Positions 16,894-25,335 of a DNA stretch of 64,000 bases are shown one piece after another. A program made the translations under genes and the position numbers. The first letter of the stretch is position 1. Every line of letters begins with the position of its first letter. The notes beneath the pieces are model-generated. The model did no database searches. It was given only the letters and a program-made list of their open reading frames with translations, and had not been told where the DNA came from. The DNA is from Bin87 sp965203195 (lineage in GTDB: Bacteria; Chloroflexota; Dehalococcoidia; Lucifugimonadales; UBA3495): positions 930,001 through 994,000 of the forward strand of contig OZ241860.1 of the NCBI GenBank assembly GCA_965203195.1. The letters run 5' to 3'.

Positions 16894-18582
16894 TCAGCTC
16901 CGCGCCGGATTGCGGCGGCGGCGGTCGGCTTCCAGGTAAAGCCGGTTGGCGTGGTGAAAAGCGTAGTCCAGGTCAATCAACTCGTCAACGGTATTTACCA
17001 GCATATCGCCGGCGTCGGCGATTTCCGCGCGGTATTCGGCCAGCGCAATGCGGCGGTTGCTTTTGCGAATGTTATGGTCCGGGCACATTGGCGCGCGGTT
17101 CTGGATTTCGTTGCTGGTACCCGTGCCGCGCCTGCTCCTGGGCGCGATGTGATCCAGGTGAAAGTTCCGCGTCGTCCTGACGATTGCGCCGTCGGGCATC
17201 CTGTTGGCAAAGCCGCAGCACCACGCCTTGTAGTCGCTGAGCTCCAGAAGCAGGGCCAGCATCTCCTGCTCCGGGATCAGGCTGGCCGGTATCTTAAACT
17301 TCGGTTCCGGGAGCTGAATGTCCGGGATGGCTGCCTCGTCATCCGGCGATTCGCCCGGCCGGCAATCCCGGCGGGGGAGCTCGCCGGGGCCGTGAATGGT
17401 GACGACGGGAGCGTCGGACAGAACCTGCTGGCCGGTGGTCAGGTCGTGGCAATTGAGCAAGGCCAGCTGGGGTTTATTAAACTGGCGCTTGAATACGGTC
17501 CAGGCCCGGGGCTGGATGTCGCAGGCGACCCAACGCCGGCGCAAGCGTTCCGCGGCCACGGCGACATAGGCGCAGCCGGCGAAGCAGTCCAGCACAATAT
17601 CCCCTTCGTTGGTGCTGGCCGCAATGATGCGTTCCGCCAGCGCAACCGGCTTCTGCGTTGGGTAGCCGGCGCGCTCTTTGGCCTGCGAATTGAGGTACGG
17701 AATGCCCTCCCACCAGTCGGGAATAGCGGACCCGGGCGGCTTCCGGTTCATATCTATGACCCGGTCATAGTGTCCGGTGGGCTTGCCGGCGATTTCGGCA
17801 TTAGCCTTGTTCCAGTCGTACACCATAATCTGGCGTTTGCCGCCCTGTACGGTGTTGGTTTCCCAACCCCGGTCGATGGATACCTGCTTGCGTCTGGTGA
17901 TGTGATACTGCTTGTTGAAAGTGTAGCCATCCGCCTTCGTGTAGAACAGTATGGTATCGTGGTTGTTCTGGAATGACATTGCGGCATTGGCCCACTTATT
18001 GTAGCACCACGCAATTTCGTTTCTGAAATTGGCCCGGCCGAAAATGGCGTCAAGAAACTGGCGCAGGTAGCCGTTGGCGGTGTGGTCGCAGTGCAAGTAC
18101 AGGCTGCCGGTCGGTTTGAGGATGCGGTGAATTTCCAGCAGACGGACGGCCATATAGCAGAGATAGGCGGCCACGCTTTCGGAATGAGTGCGCCGGGTTA
18201 CGGCGATGAGGTCGGCAATGGGCTGGCGGGTTGCGCGCAGGTTAATGAGCCATTCCTCGTGAATGTCGGTTTCCCAGCTCCAAAAATCCTTGTACGCGGT
18301 TTCGGGCCAGTTGATGCCCGCCTGGTCGGCGTCGGCCGGACTGTTAATGCCCCAGCTTTGGAGCAGACGGAGTTCGTTGGCACGCTCGGCCTCGGTAAGC
18401 GGCGGCTTGAGCGGGTCTTTGGCGCGCGAGGATTTCCGGCCAAAAGTTTCGTTTTTGGCGAAGGGAGGGTCAATGCACACCAGGTCAACGCTTTCGGTAT
18501 TCAGAGCGGTGAGAAAATCGTAGTTGTCGGCGATGTACACGCCGCGGTTGATGGCGTTGAAATTGTCGCTGGCGGGTGGCAT
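16894..18582 (-). CDS. DNA methyltransferase fused to HNH endonuclease domain
   Basis: The N-terminal ~370 residues form a beta-class amino-methyltransferase: motif IV DPPF (38-41) comes first, then the recognition region, TQKP (309-312), and the AdoMet motif DCFAGCAY (332-339) followed by RRRWVACDIQPRA. The C-terminal part (about 450-515) looks like an HNH nuclease: CCGF, FHLDHIAPRSRRGTGTSNEI, then CPDHNIRKSNR, which gives the His-Asn-His/Lys spacing and zinc-type cysteines. Modification and cleavage could therefore reside in one chain. The ordinary DPFxGSGTT loop is altered (AGCAY). Alternatively the HNH domain could be inactive or structural. The protein has 562 residues. Confidence 0.82.
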   Translation of the reverse strand: MPPASDNFNAINRGVYIADNYDFLTALNTESVDLVCIDPPFAKNETFGRKSSRAKDPLKPPLTEAERANELRLLQSWGINSPADADQAGINWPETAYKDFWSWETDIHEEWLINLRATRQPIADLIAVTRRTHSESVAAYLCYMAVRLLEIHRILKPTGSLYLHCDHTANGYLRQFLDAIFGRANFRNEIAWCYNKWANAAMSFQNNHDTILFYTKADGYTFNKQYHITRRKQVSIDRGWETNTVQGGKRQIMVYDWNKANAEIAGKPTGHYDRVIDMNRKPPGSAIPDWWEGIPYLNSQAKERAGYPTQKPVALAERIIAASTNEGDIVLDCFAGCAYVAVAAERLRRRWVACDIQPRAWTVFKRQFNKPQLALLNCHDLTTGQQVLSDAPVVTIHGPGELPRRDCRPGESPDDEAAIPDIQLPEPKFKIPASLIPEQEMLALLLELSDYKAWCCGFANRMPDGAIVRTTRNFHLDHIAPRSRRGTGTSNEIQNRAPMCPDHNIRKSNRRIALAEYRAEIADAGDMLVNTVDELIDLDYAFHHANRLYLEADRRRRNPARS

Positions 18583-18657
18583 ATCGTTCGTTCTCCGGGG
18601 CCGGGCACCGTTGAAACTAATGAAGCGGCATTATCCGGCGCCGTATCAGGCCAGTCA

Positions 18658-18687
18658 CCGGGACACAAGTAACCGGGACACCAGTAA
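18658..18687. repeat. 15-bp tandem duplication
   Basis: CCGGGACACAAGTAA (18658-18672) is repeated with one change at 18673-18687, upstream of the methyltransferase-HNH gene. Confidence 0.8.
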
Positions 18688-18799
18688 AATGTGGGCGCCG
18701 ACTGACCGCTTTATCCGGGGGCGTTGCGCCGAATATACCACTGCTACGCCTGCTTTTGTCAATGCGGTTTTGTAGCCCGGCGGTACCGCCGCCGGCCCG

Positions 18800-18958
18800 G
18801 TGATGGGCGGCGACAACGGTGTGTCTAAAGCCGGGTGTCGGCATTGTTATCAATTCGCCCTGCGCTGGTTCGTAGCGGTTGCCGTCGTTGGACAGCGTCA
18901 GCAGCTCGGCGGCAGGCAGTTGAGCCGCAAGAATTGCAGCGGCGGCGGTAGTAGTCAT
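18800..18958 (-). pseudogene. Truncated Uma2 gene, N-terminus only
   Basis: About 53 codons from the ATG at 18958 encode a clear relative of the Uma2 N-terminus: LSNDGNRYEPAQGELITMP, then TPGFRHTVVAAHH, against LPDDGNRYELARGELITMP in the intact copy at 16315-16878. Homology stops abruptly and the frame runs on into unrelated residues. The catalytic half is missing, so it cannot be a working Uma2 protein. Confidence 0.75.
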
Positions 18959-18987
18959 TGCCAAACCTCCGTAGCGACGGCTGGCAG

Positions 18988-19899
18988 TCAAGTTACCGTT
19001 TCCGAAAGAGGCCGGCGGCGCCACAATATTGCCAGAAACAGCAGCAGCGGAACGGCGGTGGCGGCAACCGCAAACTCGCCGCCGGCCGGCATCTCCCGCC
19101 CGTAAAATGGCAGCGTATGGTAGCAGGACACGGCAAAGGCCAGCGCCGACGCCACAGCCCCGGATACGGCGAGCTTATGGTCGGTTTTACGCCAATTCAG
19201 CGCGGCCAGCACGAGCAAGGCCCCGGCCAGCTCAGTCCAAACGAAAAGCTGAAATACTGTCCGGTTTTCCGGGGTTTCTGACGCAATTGACAGGGTTACG
19301 ACTACGGCTGCGGTGTGCGTTACAATCACGATATGGATGAAGTAGAGAGCATAAACCGACCATCGGTTTGCTCCCGACGCCGGCGACGGCAATTGGGGCG
19401 TGATCGTCACTGCAAAGGCGGTAGATGCCGCGGTCAGGATATTGGTCATAAGGAACATAAGCGGCCATATCCCCGGCGTAGCCGGCGGCGATTGCGCGAA
19501 GGCTGTTGTCCCCAATATCAGAAGTGTTGTCGCCAGGCCGGCGGCCAGCGTCGCAAACAGCGGGCCTCGGGGCCAAAAGGAATCGGACATATTAAAGATT
19601 GTCCTATCTAGCGCTCGCGCCGCGGTGACCAGGGCGAGCAAAAAATGCGCCCCGTTGAGCGCCATGAGCCATACATCCGGCCACTCCAATTGTCCACTCC
19701 AGGCGGACAGGGCCAAAACAAGCAGCGCGGCCAGCGTAGCGGCGCCGGCAGCGGCTGCCAACGCCGCCGCCACCACCCAAGTTAGCAACTGCCGGGCAAA
19801 ATGCAGGAAGTTCAGCATACCGCTCATTTCATCTGCCCCAAAGGTTCCAAATGGCCGGGCAGTATATTCGTTAAGAGGTGTCGCCAAATCACCCGTCAT
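18988..19899 (-). CDS. Multi-pass membrane protein of unknown function
   Basis: The 303-residue frame encodes about seven hydrophobic helices separated by short loops, ending in a basic RRRPLSE tail, so it is an integral membrane protein. I recognise no family motif. An internal Met (MSGMLNFLHF, 19827) directly before the first helix is an alternative start that removes 24 residues of weak coding appearance. It lies upstream of the truncated Uma2 gene on the same strand. Confidence 0.6.
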   Translation of the reverse strand: MTGDLATPLNEYTARPFGTFGADEMSGMLNFLHFARQLLTWVVAAALAAAAGAATLAALLVLALSAWSGQLEWPDVWLMALNGAHFLLALVTAARALDRTIFNMSDSFWPRGPLFATLAAGLATTLLILGTTAFAQSPPATPGIWPLMFLMTNILTAASTAFAVTITPQLPSPASGANRWSVYALYFIHIVIVTHTAAVVVTLSIASETPENRTVFQLFVWTELAGALLVLAALNWRKTDHKLAVSGAVASALAFAVSCYHTLPFYGREMPAGGEFAVAATAVPLLLFLAILWRRRPLSETVT

Positions 19900-20029
19900 T
19901 CCGTCGGAAGCGGGAACGAAGGCGAATATGGCAACAGGCTCCAGCCGGCGCGACGCAGAATATACCGCTGCGGGCGCTTTTTCAATGCAGTTGTCCGGTG
20001 GCGGCTGGCCGGCGCGCCCCGGCCGGTTG

Positions 20030-20038
20030 TGCTACAAT
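20030..20038 (+). promoter_or_regulatory. Extended -10 promoter candidate for rmuC
   Basis: TGC followed by TACAAT (20033-20038) is an extended -10 element 46 bp before the rmuC start. No good -35 is present. Confidence 0.35.
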
Positions 20039-20084
20039 CGCGGCACGCTGACCCCGAGCTTTTGCCAACCGGAGGTTTTGTCAG

Positions 20085-21584
20085 ATGGAATGGATTATCG
20101 GCGTCATCATCGGTCTGCTGGTCGGCGGCGCGGCCGGCTGGTTAGTGCAGGAGTTCCGCGCCAAAAGCCGCCTGGCGTCCCAGTCGGTCGCCCACCAGAC
20201 CGCCCTTGCCGCTCTGCAAGCGGAGCGCGACCAGGCGGCCGCCGATGCCCAGATCAGCCACGCCCAGGAAGTAGCCGGCCTCAACGCCCAAATATACGTC
20301 TTGAACGGCCGGCTGGAGAGGACGGCTACGGCCAGCGAGCTGCTGGAATCGGCCAAGACCCAATTCAGCGAGGCCGCCAAACTGACCGCCGCCGAAGCAT
20401 TGCAGAACAACAACCAGCAGTTCCTGAACCTGGCCAAAGAAAACTTCGGCGTCACCCTGGAAACCGCCCAGCGGGAACTGGACCAGCGGCACCAGCAATT
20501 CCAGGAACTGGTCAAGCCGCTGTCCGACCAGTATTCGCAGCTGTCCGAAACCTTCCGGAACACGGCCACCACTGCCCTGCAAAACAACAGCAAGCAGTTT
20601 CTGGAGCTGGCGCAGGAGAATTGGGGCAAGACGCTGGAATCGGCCAAGAGCGAATTCCACCAGCGCCACCAGCAGTTCCAGGAACTGGTCAAACCTCTGT
20701 CCGAAGGCTACTCCCAGCTCAACCCGCAGATTGCAACGCTTACCACGCAGGTGGGCGCAATCACCAGCGAAACCGCCAAACTGGCCAGCGCCCTCAAGGG
20801 CGACAACCGCGCCGTGGGCAACTGGGGCGAACTGCAACTGCACCGCGTAGTTGAACTGGCCGGTATGACCGATTACTGCGATTTTGCCGAACAGCAAACG
20901 ACCGGCAATTCCCAGGACCGCCCCGACCTGATAGTCAAATTGCCGGAGCAGCGCAGTATTGTCGTGGATGCCAAGGCATCTACGGCGGCCTACCTGGAAA
21001 TCAGCCAGGCGCAGGATGAGGCAACGGCGCAGGCCGCCTACGACCGGCACGCCACCGCCCTGCGGCGTCAGGTGGATAGCCTGGTCGGCAAAAATTACGG
21101 CGCGAAAGAGGACAACTCACTGGACTTTGTGGTGATGTTTGTTCCCGGCGACCAGTTCCTGTCGGCCGCGCTTAACGCCAACCCCGGCCTGGTTGAATAC
21201 GCAATGAACCGCCGCGTCGCCATCGCTACCCCGGCATCGTTGATCGCTATGCTGTGGGCCATCTCCAACGGCTGGCAGCAGTTTCGCCTCGCCGAGGATG
21301 CCGCCAAGGTCAAAGAGGCCGGCGAGGAAATGCACAAGCGGATGCTTACCTTCATTAACCATTACCAGAATGTGGGCCGGCGGCTTGACTCGGCGGTCAC
21401 TGCCTACAACAACTCCATCGGTTCCTTTGACCGGAGCGTCGTGCCGCAGGGCCGCCGTTTCGCCGGCCTGGTGGTCGGCGATGAGGAAGCCTTCCCAGCT
21501 CTGGATGTCAGCGATGAAACCGTCCGCACTTCCGCATACGCCGCCGAACTGGCGTCAGACGACGCCACAGCGCAAGCGGCATAG
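20085..21584 (+). CDS. rmuC: DNA recombination protein RmuC
   Basis: RmuC proteins limit inversions at short repeats and carry a predicted nuclease-like core. The 499-residue product has an N-terminal membrane helix (about 1-21), a long coiled coil (about 30-225), and the RmuC core with GDNRAVGNWGELQLHRVVELAGM, RPDLIVKLPEQRSIVVDAKAS, DFVVMFVPGDQFLSAAL and TPASLIAMLWAIS. The DLIVKLP...VVDAKAS segment supplies the PD-(D/E)XK-like acidic residues. The coiled coil contains a 59-residue internal duplication: the block starting ALQNNNQQFL near residue 105 recurs as ALQNNSKQFL near 164, each copy ending in QFQELVKPLS. It is followed closely by the LLM oxidoreductase. Confidence 0.93.
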   Translation: MEWIIGVIIGLLVGGAAGWLVQEFRAKSRLASQSVAHQTALAALQAERDQAAADAQISHAQEVAGLNAQIYVLNGRLERTATASELLESAKTQFSEAAKLTAAEALQNNNQQFLNLAKENFGVTLETAQRELDQRHQQFQELVKPLSDQYSQLSETFRNTATTALQNNSKQFLELAQENWGKTLESAKSEFHQRHQQFQELVKPLSEGYSQLNPQIATLTTQVGAITSETAKLASALKGDNRAVGNWGELQLHRVVELAGMTDYCDFAEQQTTGNSQDRPDLIVKLPEQRSIVVDAKASTAAYLEISQAQDEATAQAAYDRHATALRRQVDSLVGKNYGAKEDNSLDFVVMFVPGDQFLSAALNANPGLVEYAMNRRVAIATPASLIAMLWAISNGWQQFRLAEDAAKVKEAGEEMHKRMLTFINHYQNVGRRLDSAVTAYNNSIGSFDRSVVPQGRRFAGLVVGDEEAFPALDVSDETVRTSAYAAELASDDATAQAA

Positions 21585-21682
21585 CAATGCCCGGCCCCAA
21601 TCCGCAACCTGACCCGCCCGGTCAATCTGTCTGCCCAACCAATCTGCCCGCCCGATGCCAGCCCACGGAGGCAATTGCAACC

Positions 21683-22705
21683 TTGAAATACGGCGTAACC
21701 CTGCTCCCCACATCCTACGATTCCTTCCGCAAGCACGTCCGCCTGGCCGAGGCCGTCGGCTTTGACTACATCGGCGTGGCCGATTCGCAGTCCCTGTTCC
21801 GGGAGCTGTTCGTATCCCTGACGGTGGCGGCACTGGAAACGGAGCGCGTGCATCTGGGCCCCTCCGTGGCCAACCCGCTGACCCGGCACCCGGCGGTGAT
21901 GGCCTCGGCCATCGCATCGTTGCAGGAATTGTCCAGCGGGCGGGCCTTTCTGGGCATCGGCACCGGCGACTCCGCCATCCTCAACCTGGGGCTGCGCCCG
22001 GCCCGGCTGCGCGCCTTGCGGGAATATGTTGTCGCCGTGCGCGCCATGCTGGCCGGCGATACCGCCGATTACCTGGGCCGCCACAGCCACGTCCGCTGGA
22101 GCCGCCAGCCGGTTCCGATAATGCTTTCCGCCGAAGGCCCCCGCACCCTGCGGACGGCCGGCGCCATCGCCGACCGGGTGATGACTCACACCGGGCTGAC
22201 GCCGGCCATACTGGCCGACACCGTGGCCCACATCCGCGCCGGCGAGAGCGAGGATGTGGGCGAGGGGGCCGCCGCCGGCAAGCCGCCCGGCGAAACCCAG
22301 GTTTGGGCCTTCGCCAAGTGCAACATCGCTGACGACCGCGCCGCCGCCATTGACGAAATCAAGATGGCCCTTGCCGCCAGCGCGCACCATGCTTTTCGCT
22401 TTACCCTGGAGGGCAAGCACGTGCCGGCGGAATTGCGCGAGGCGATGCTGGCGATACAGGGGGAATATGTTCCGGCCGAGCACGAGCAGGTAGGAGAGAC
22501 CCGCAACGCCGCCCTGTCCGACGAACTGGGCGTTACCGATTATCTGGCCGACCGTTTCGCCATAGCGGGGACGCCGGCCGAATGCCGGGCCAAAGCGCGG
22601 CAGATTGCGGACGCCGGCGTGGCTACGCTACAGATAACTGCCATCAGCCACGACCCGGCCGTCATCATCCGGCGGTTCGGCGAGGAAGTCATCGCCCAGG
22701 TATAG
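21683..22705 (+). CDS. LLM-class flavin-dependent oxidoreductase
   Basis: The product resembles luciferase-like (F420 or FMN dependent) TIM-barrel oxidoreductases: YGVTLLPTSYDSFRKHVRLAEAVGFDYIGVADS at the N-terminus, RVHLGPSVANPLTRHPAV, GRAFLGIGTGDSAILNLG, and PIMLSAEGPRTLRTAGAIADRV. I choose the TTG at 21683 (340 residues), because GGAGG lies 11 nt before it and the fold begins there; the ATG at 21587 adds 32 Pro-rich residues and has no ribosome site. The substrate is unknown. It may be co-transcribed with rmuC. Confidence 0.88.
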   Translation: MKYGVTLLPTSYDSFRKHVRLAEAVGFDYIGVADSQSLFRELFVSLTVAALETERVHLGPSVANPLTRHPAVMASAIASLQELSSGRAFLGIGTGDSAILNLGLRPARLRALREYVVAVRAMLAGDTADYLGRHSHVRWSRQPVPIMLSAEGPRTLRTAGAIADRVMTHTGLTPAILADTVAHIRAGESEDVGEGAAAGKPPGETQVWAFAKCNIADDRAAAIDEIKMALAASAHHAFRFTLEGKHVPAELREAMLAIQGEYVPAEHEQVGETRNAALSDELGVTDYLADRFAIAGTPAECRAKARQIADAGVATLQITAISHDPAVIIRRFGEEVIAQV

Positions 22706-22769
22706 GGGAGGGGGGCGAATGACGCTTCGCCCCGCCTCGCCCCGCTGCGCCGGCAAAGGCGCCGGCCGG

Positions 22770-23390
22770 CTACCGTTCGTCCGGCGCCGGTTCGTCAAAA
22801 GGTTCGCCCCTGGCGATGGCGGCGTCCCGGCGGCTCACCCAGTCGCGCCATGCGATGCGTTCCGCCTCGCGTCCCGCCTTGCGCCCCTCCTCGTGTCCCG
22901 CCTTCCGTCCCGCCTCGCGCCCTTCCTCGTGTCCCGCCTCACGCCCCTTGGCGAGGGCGTCCTCCCGTATTGCCCGGCTCCGCGCGGCAAAATACTTTTC
23001 CTTCTGCGGTTCAACCCACTTGCGGTTGATGACATCGGCCAGCGCCATCAGTAGCCTCCATATAACGGCAATAACGACGGTGAGCAGGATGCTTGCCATC
23101 GTCAGCCCCAGTCCGAACTTGGTGAATCTGGTCAGGACGGTTTCAACAAAATAGCCCACTCCCGGCAGCGTCGCCGCCGGCGGCGCTTTCGCCCATTCAT
23201 CCAGGGACAAAAGCGTCAGCGCCGCCGTCCACAGCGCAAAGGTCAAACTGAAAAACAGCTGGGCATTCGCCTTGCTTACGCTCCAGATCGACTCCCGTTC
23301 CTGCCCTTGCGACGGCCATAAGGCGTTGGTAGCTACCCAAAGCAACGCTACCGTAACCGCCCTGGCCGCTCTCCGAAAATCAGACAGCAT
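22770..23390 (-). CDS. Membrane protein with Arg/Glu/Gly repeat tail
   Basis: About 206 residues from the ATG at 23390. Two or three hydrophobic helices (AVTVALLWVATNALW, LFFSLTFALWTAALTLL, ASILLTVVIAVIWRLLM) precede a highly charged tail in which the unit GREAGHEE / GRKAGHEE repeats several times, predicted to be helical. Similar charged repeats occur at the ends of Chloroflexota and cyanobacterial proteins of unknown role. The repeat is visible in the DNA as near-identical units around 22860-22960. No catalytic motif is evident. Confidence 0.6.
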   Translation of the reverse strand: MLSDFRRAARAVTVALLWVATNALWPSQGQERESIWSVSKANAQLFFSLTFALWTAALTLLSLDEWAKAPPAATLPGVGYFVETVLTRFTKFGLGLTMASILLTVVIAVIWRLLMALADVINRKWVEPQKEKYFAARSRAIREDALAKGREAGHEEGREAGRKAGHEEGRKAGREAERIAWRDWVSRRDAAIARGEPFDEPAPDER

Positions 23391-23461
23391 AGGAGTTCCC
23401 CGGCGCGATGCCGGCAGCTTCCTCAAACCTTTGGCCTGGCGCCGCCGGGACGAAGGCAGCG

Positions 23462-23686
23462 CTACGGGAACAGGATCTCCCCCGTCTCCGCATCCTCAAC
23501 CGTAATCGCCGTCACCGGACAGTTCTCCGCCGCCTCCAGGATCGTCTCCTCCGGGTCGCCGGCCGGATCCTTCACGTACGACTGCCGGTCGTCGTTCAGG
23601 CCGAAGGTATTCACTGCGAAAGTCTCGCACATCGCGTTGCCCACGCAGACATTGTAGTCCACCGTGATTTTCAGCTGTCGGGCCAT
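23462..23686 (-). CDS. 3Fe-4S ferredoxin of the P450-partner type
   Basis: The 74-residue protein has C14-x5-C20 and C56-P, the three-cysteine pattern of single-cluster 3Fe-4S ferredoxins that pass electrons to bacterial cytochromes P450. AGGAGG precedes the ATG. It lies 99 bp downstream of the P450 gene at 23785-25020 on the same strand, so it is probably its redox partner and may serve the other two P450s as well. No ferredoxin reductase is present in the window. Confidence 0.9.
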   Translation of the reverse strand: MARQLKITVDYNVCVGNAMCETFAVNTFGLNDDRQSYVKDPAGDPEETILEAAENCPVTAITVEDAETGEILFP

Positions 23687-23784
23687 TGGGATAACCTCCT
23701 CGGGTGTATTCGGGCGGATCGGGATTGACTTTCCGGGAAACGGTGGATGACGGACCGCAGCAGTCCGACGGCGGCAGCCGGCTG

Positions 23785-25020
23785 CTACCGGGTGGCGATG
23801 GGCAGATTCAGCAGCGTGCGCTGCCCCATGCTGGGCAGGTATTCCAGCTCCGCCGGGTCAACTTCCAGCTCCAGACCTTCAAAGCGTCGCGCCAGTTCGG
23901 CGAAAGCCTCCTGCCCCTCCAGGCGCGCCAGCGTAGCCCCCAGGCAGTGGTGAACGCCGCTACCGAAGGCCACATGAGGATTGGGGCTGCGGGTGATGTC
24001 CAGGTCGTCCGGGGCGGCGAACACTTCCGGATCCCGGTTGGCGGAGGATATTACCCAGCGCACCCGGTCGCCTTCCCCGACCCGCTGCCCGTGCCCCAGA
24101 TCCACATCCTGCGTGACGATGCGCTGTACGGACTTCAGCGGCGAGTCGTAGCGCAGAACTTCCTCCACGGCGTTGACGATGTGGGCGTCCGGGTCCGCGC
24201 GCAGCAGGTCAAACTGCGCCGGGTGATTGGCGAAGGCCAGCGCTCCGTTGGCAATCAGGTCGTTGGTGGTTTCGTGGCCGGCCACCAGCAGCAACAGGGC
24301 GTTGGCCAGCACCTCATCGCGGGTGTACGCCCCCATAAGCTCGCCCCGGCAGATGACGGACAGCAGGTCGTCGCCGGGATCCCGCACCCGTTCCGCCACG
24401 ATGGGCGCCAGGTAATCGGTAACCGCCTGGACGCCCTCGGCAAAGCGGCGGACCCGATCCGGTTCGTTGCCGTCAAACCCGCACATCCGCCCGCACAGCT
24501 CCTTGACAAAAGCACGGTCGCTGGCGGGAATGTCCATCAGGCCGGCGATGATGCCATAAGTCAGCGGCGTGGCGAAATCGTGCATCACATCCATACGGCC
24601 GGCGCCCTGTAGGTCGTCCAGCAGTTCCCGCACCGTCTGCCGCACCAGCGGGCGCCAGGTTTCCATCGCTTTGGGGGTAAAAAAGCCGTGCACTACCTTG
24701 CGCTTTTCCTTGTGCCTGGCGCCGTCGTTCTGCGTGAAACGCGCCGCCAGCCAGCTGCGAACAGCGCCGAACAGCTCCATATCCTCCTCGGGAATGGACG
24801 GCGCCGGCGGCTGTGTATCCCGCAAGGCCACCTCCGACGAAAAGTATTCGGGATGCCGCGCCGTCCAGACCAGCCGCTCGTAGCCCGTTACCACCCACAG
24901 CCGGTACTGCTCGTTCCAATGCACCGGAGCAGCGGCGCGCAAGGCGCCGAAGTAGGCATAGGGATCGCGGATGACTTCGGGGGCAAACAGGTCGTCGTGT
25001 ACGGGGTTGGCGGCAGACAT
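23785..25020 (-). CDS. Cytochrome P450 (first of three)
   Basis: The 411-residue soluble P450 has the I-helix oxygen-activation motif AGHETTNDLIANG, the K-helix EEVLRYDSP, and the heme loop FGSGVHHCLGATLARLEGQ with the Cys ligand. No membrane anchor is present, as is usual for bacterial P450s, so it should act in the cytoplasm with the ferredoxin encoded just downstream. It is close in sequence to the P450s at 25336 and 27553, which suggests local duplication. The substrate is unknown. Confidence 0.95.
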   Translation of the reverse strand: MSAANPVHDDLFAPEVIRDPYAYFGALRAAAPVHWNEQYRLWVVTGYERLVWTARHPEYFSSEVALRDTQPPAPSIPEEDMELFGAVRSWLAARFTQNDGARHKEKRKVVHGFFTPKAMETWRPLVRQTVRELLDDLQGAGRMDVMHDFATPLTYGIIAGLMDIPASDRAFVKELCGRMCGFDGNEPDRVRRFAEGVQAVTDYLAPIVAERVRDPGDDLLSVICRGELMGAYTRDEVLANALLLLVAGHETTNDLIANGALAFANHPAQFDLLRADPDAHIVNAVEEVLRYDSPLKSVQRIVTQDVDLGHGQRVGEGDRVRWVISSANRDPEVFAAPDDLDITRSPNPHVAFGSGVHHCLGATLARLEGQEAFAELARRFEGLELEVDPAELEYLPSMGQRTLLNLPIATR

Positions 25021-25229
25021 GGGTTAACCCCCTGGAATGGCTGGCGGGCGTGGTGCGGCAAGCGTAAAATTATCACAAGCGATGCCGTAATTCAAATGCC
25101 GGACGGGGGTATGCGACGCGCGACCGCCTGGCCGCGCCCGGCCCCGCCGCATCGGCGCCGGCCGGGATTGCGGAGTATGCGAGGGCTTCCCGGGGGTGGT
25201 TCCCCGGAGTCGTTGCTGAACTCGGAAAC

Positions 25230-25267
25230 GGGCAGCCGCGCCGCGTTACTGAGCGGCGCGGCTGCCC
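25230..25267 (-). terminator. Strong hairpin 3' of the second P450
   Basis: A perfect 15-bp stem (25230-25244 with 25253-25267, 8-nt loop) lies between two P450 genes on the minus strand. It has no T-run. Confidence 0.6.
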
Positions 25268-25283
25268 TTATGCCTGTTGGGAA

Positions 25284-25311
25284 CCCCGGGCCGCGGCCGC
25301 GCGGCCCGGGG
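25284..25311 (-). terminator. Second hairpin 3' of the second P450
   Basis: An 11-bp GC stem (25284-25294 with 25301-25311) lies 25 bp beyond the stop of the P450 at 25336. With the hairpin at 25230 it forms a double terminator in the 315-bp gap 25021-25335, where I see no gene. Confidence 0.5.
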
Positions 25312-25335
25312 TAGCGGGCGTGAACTCGGGCCGGC

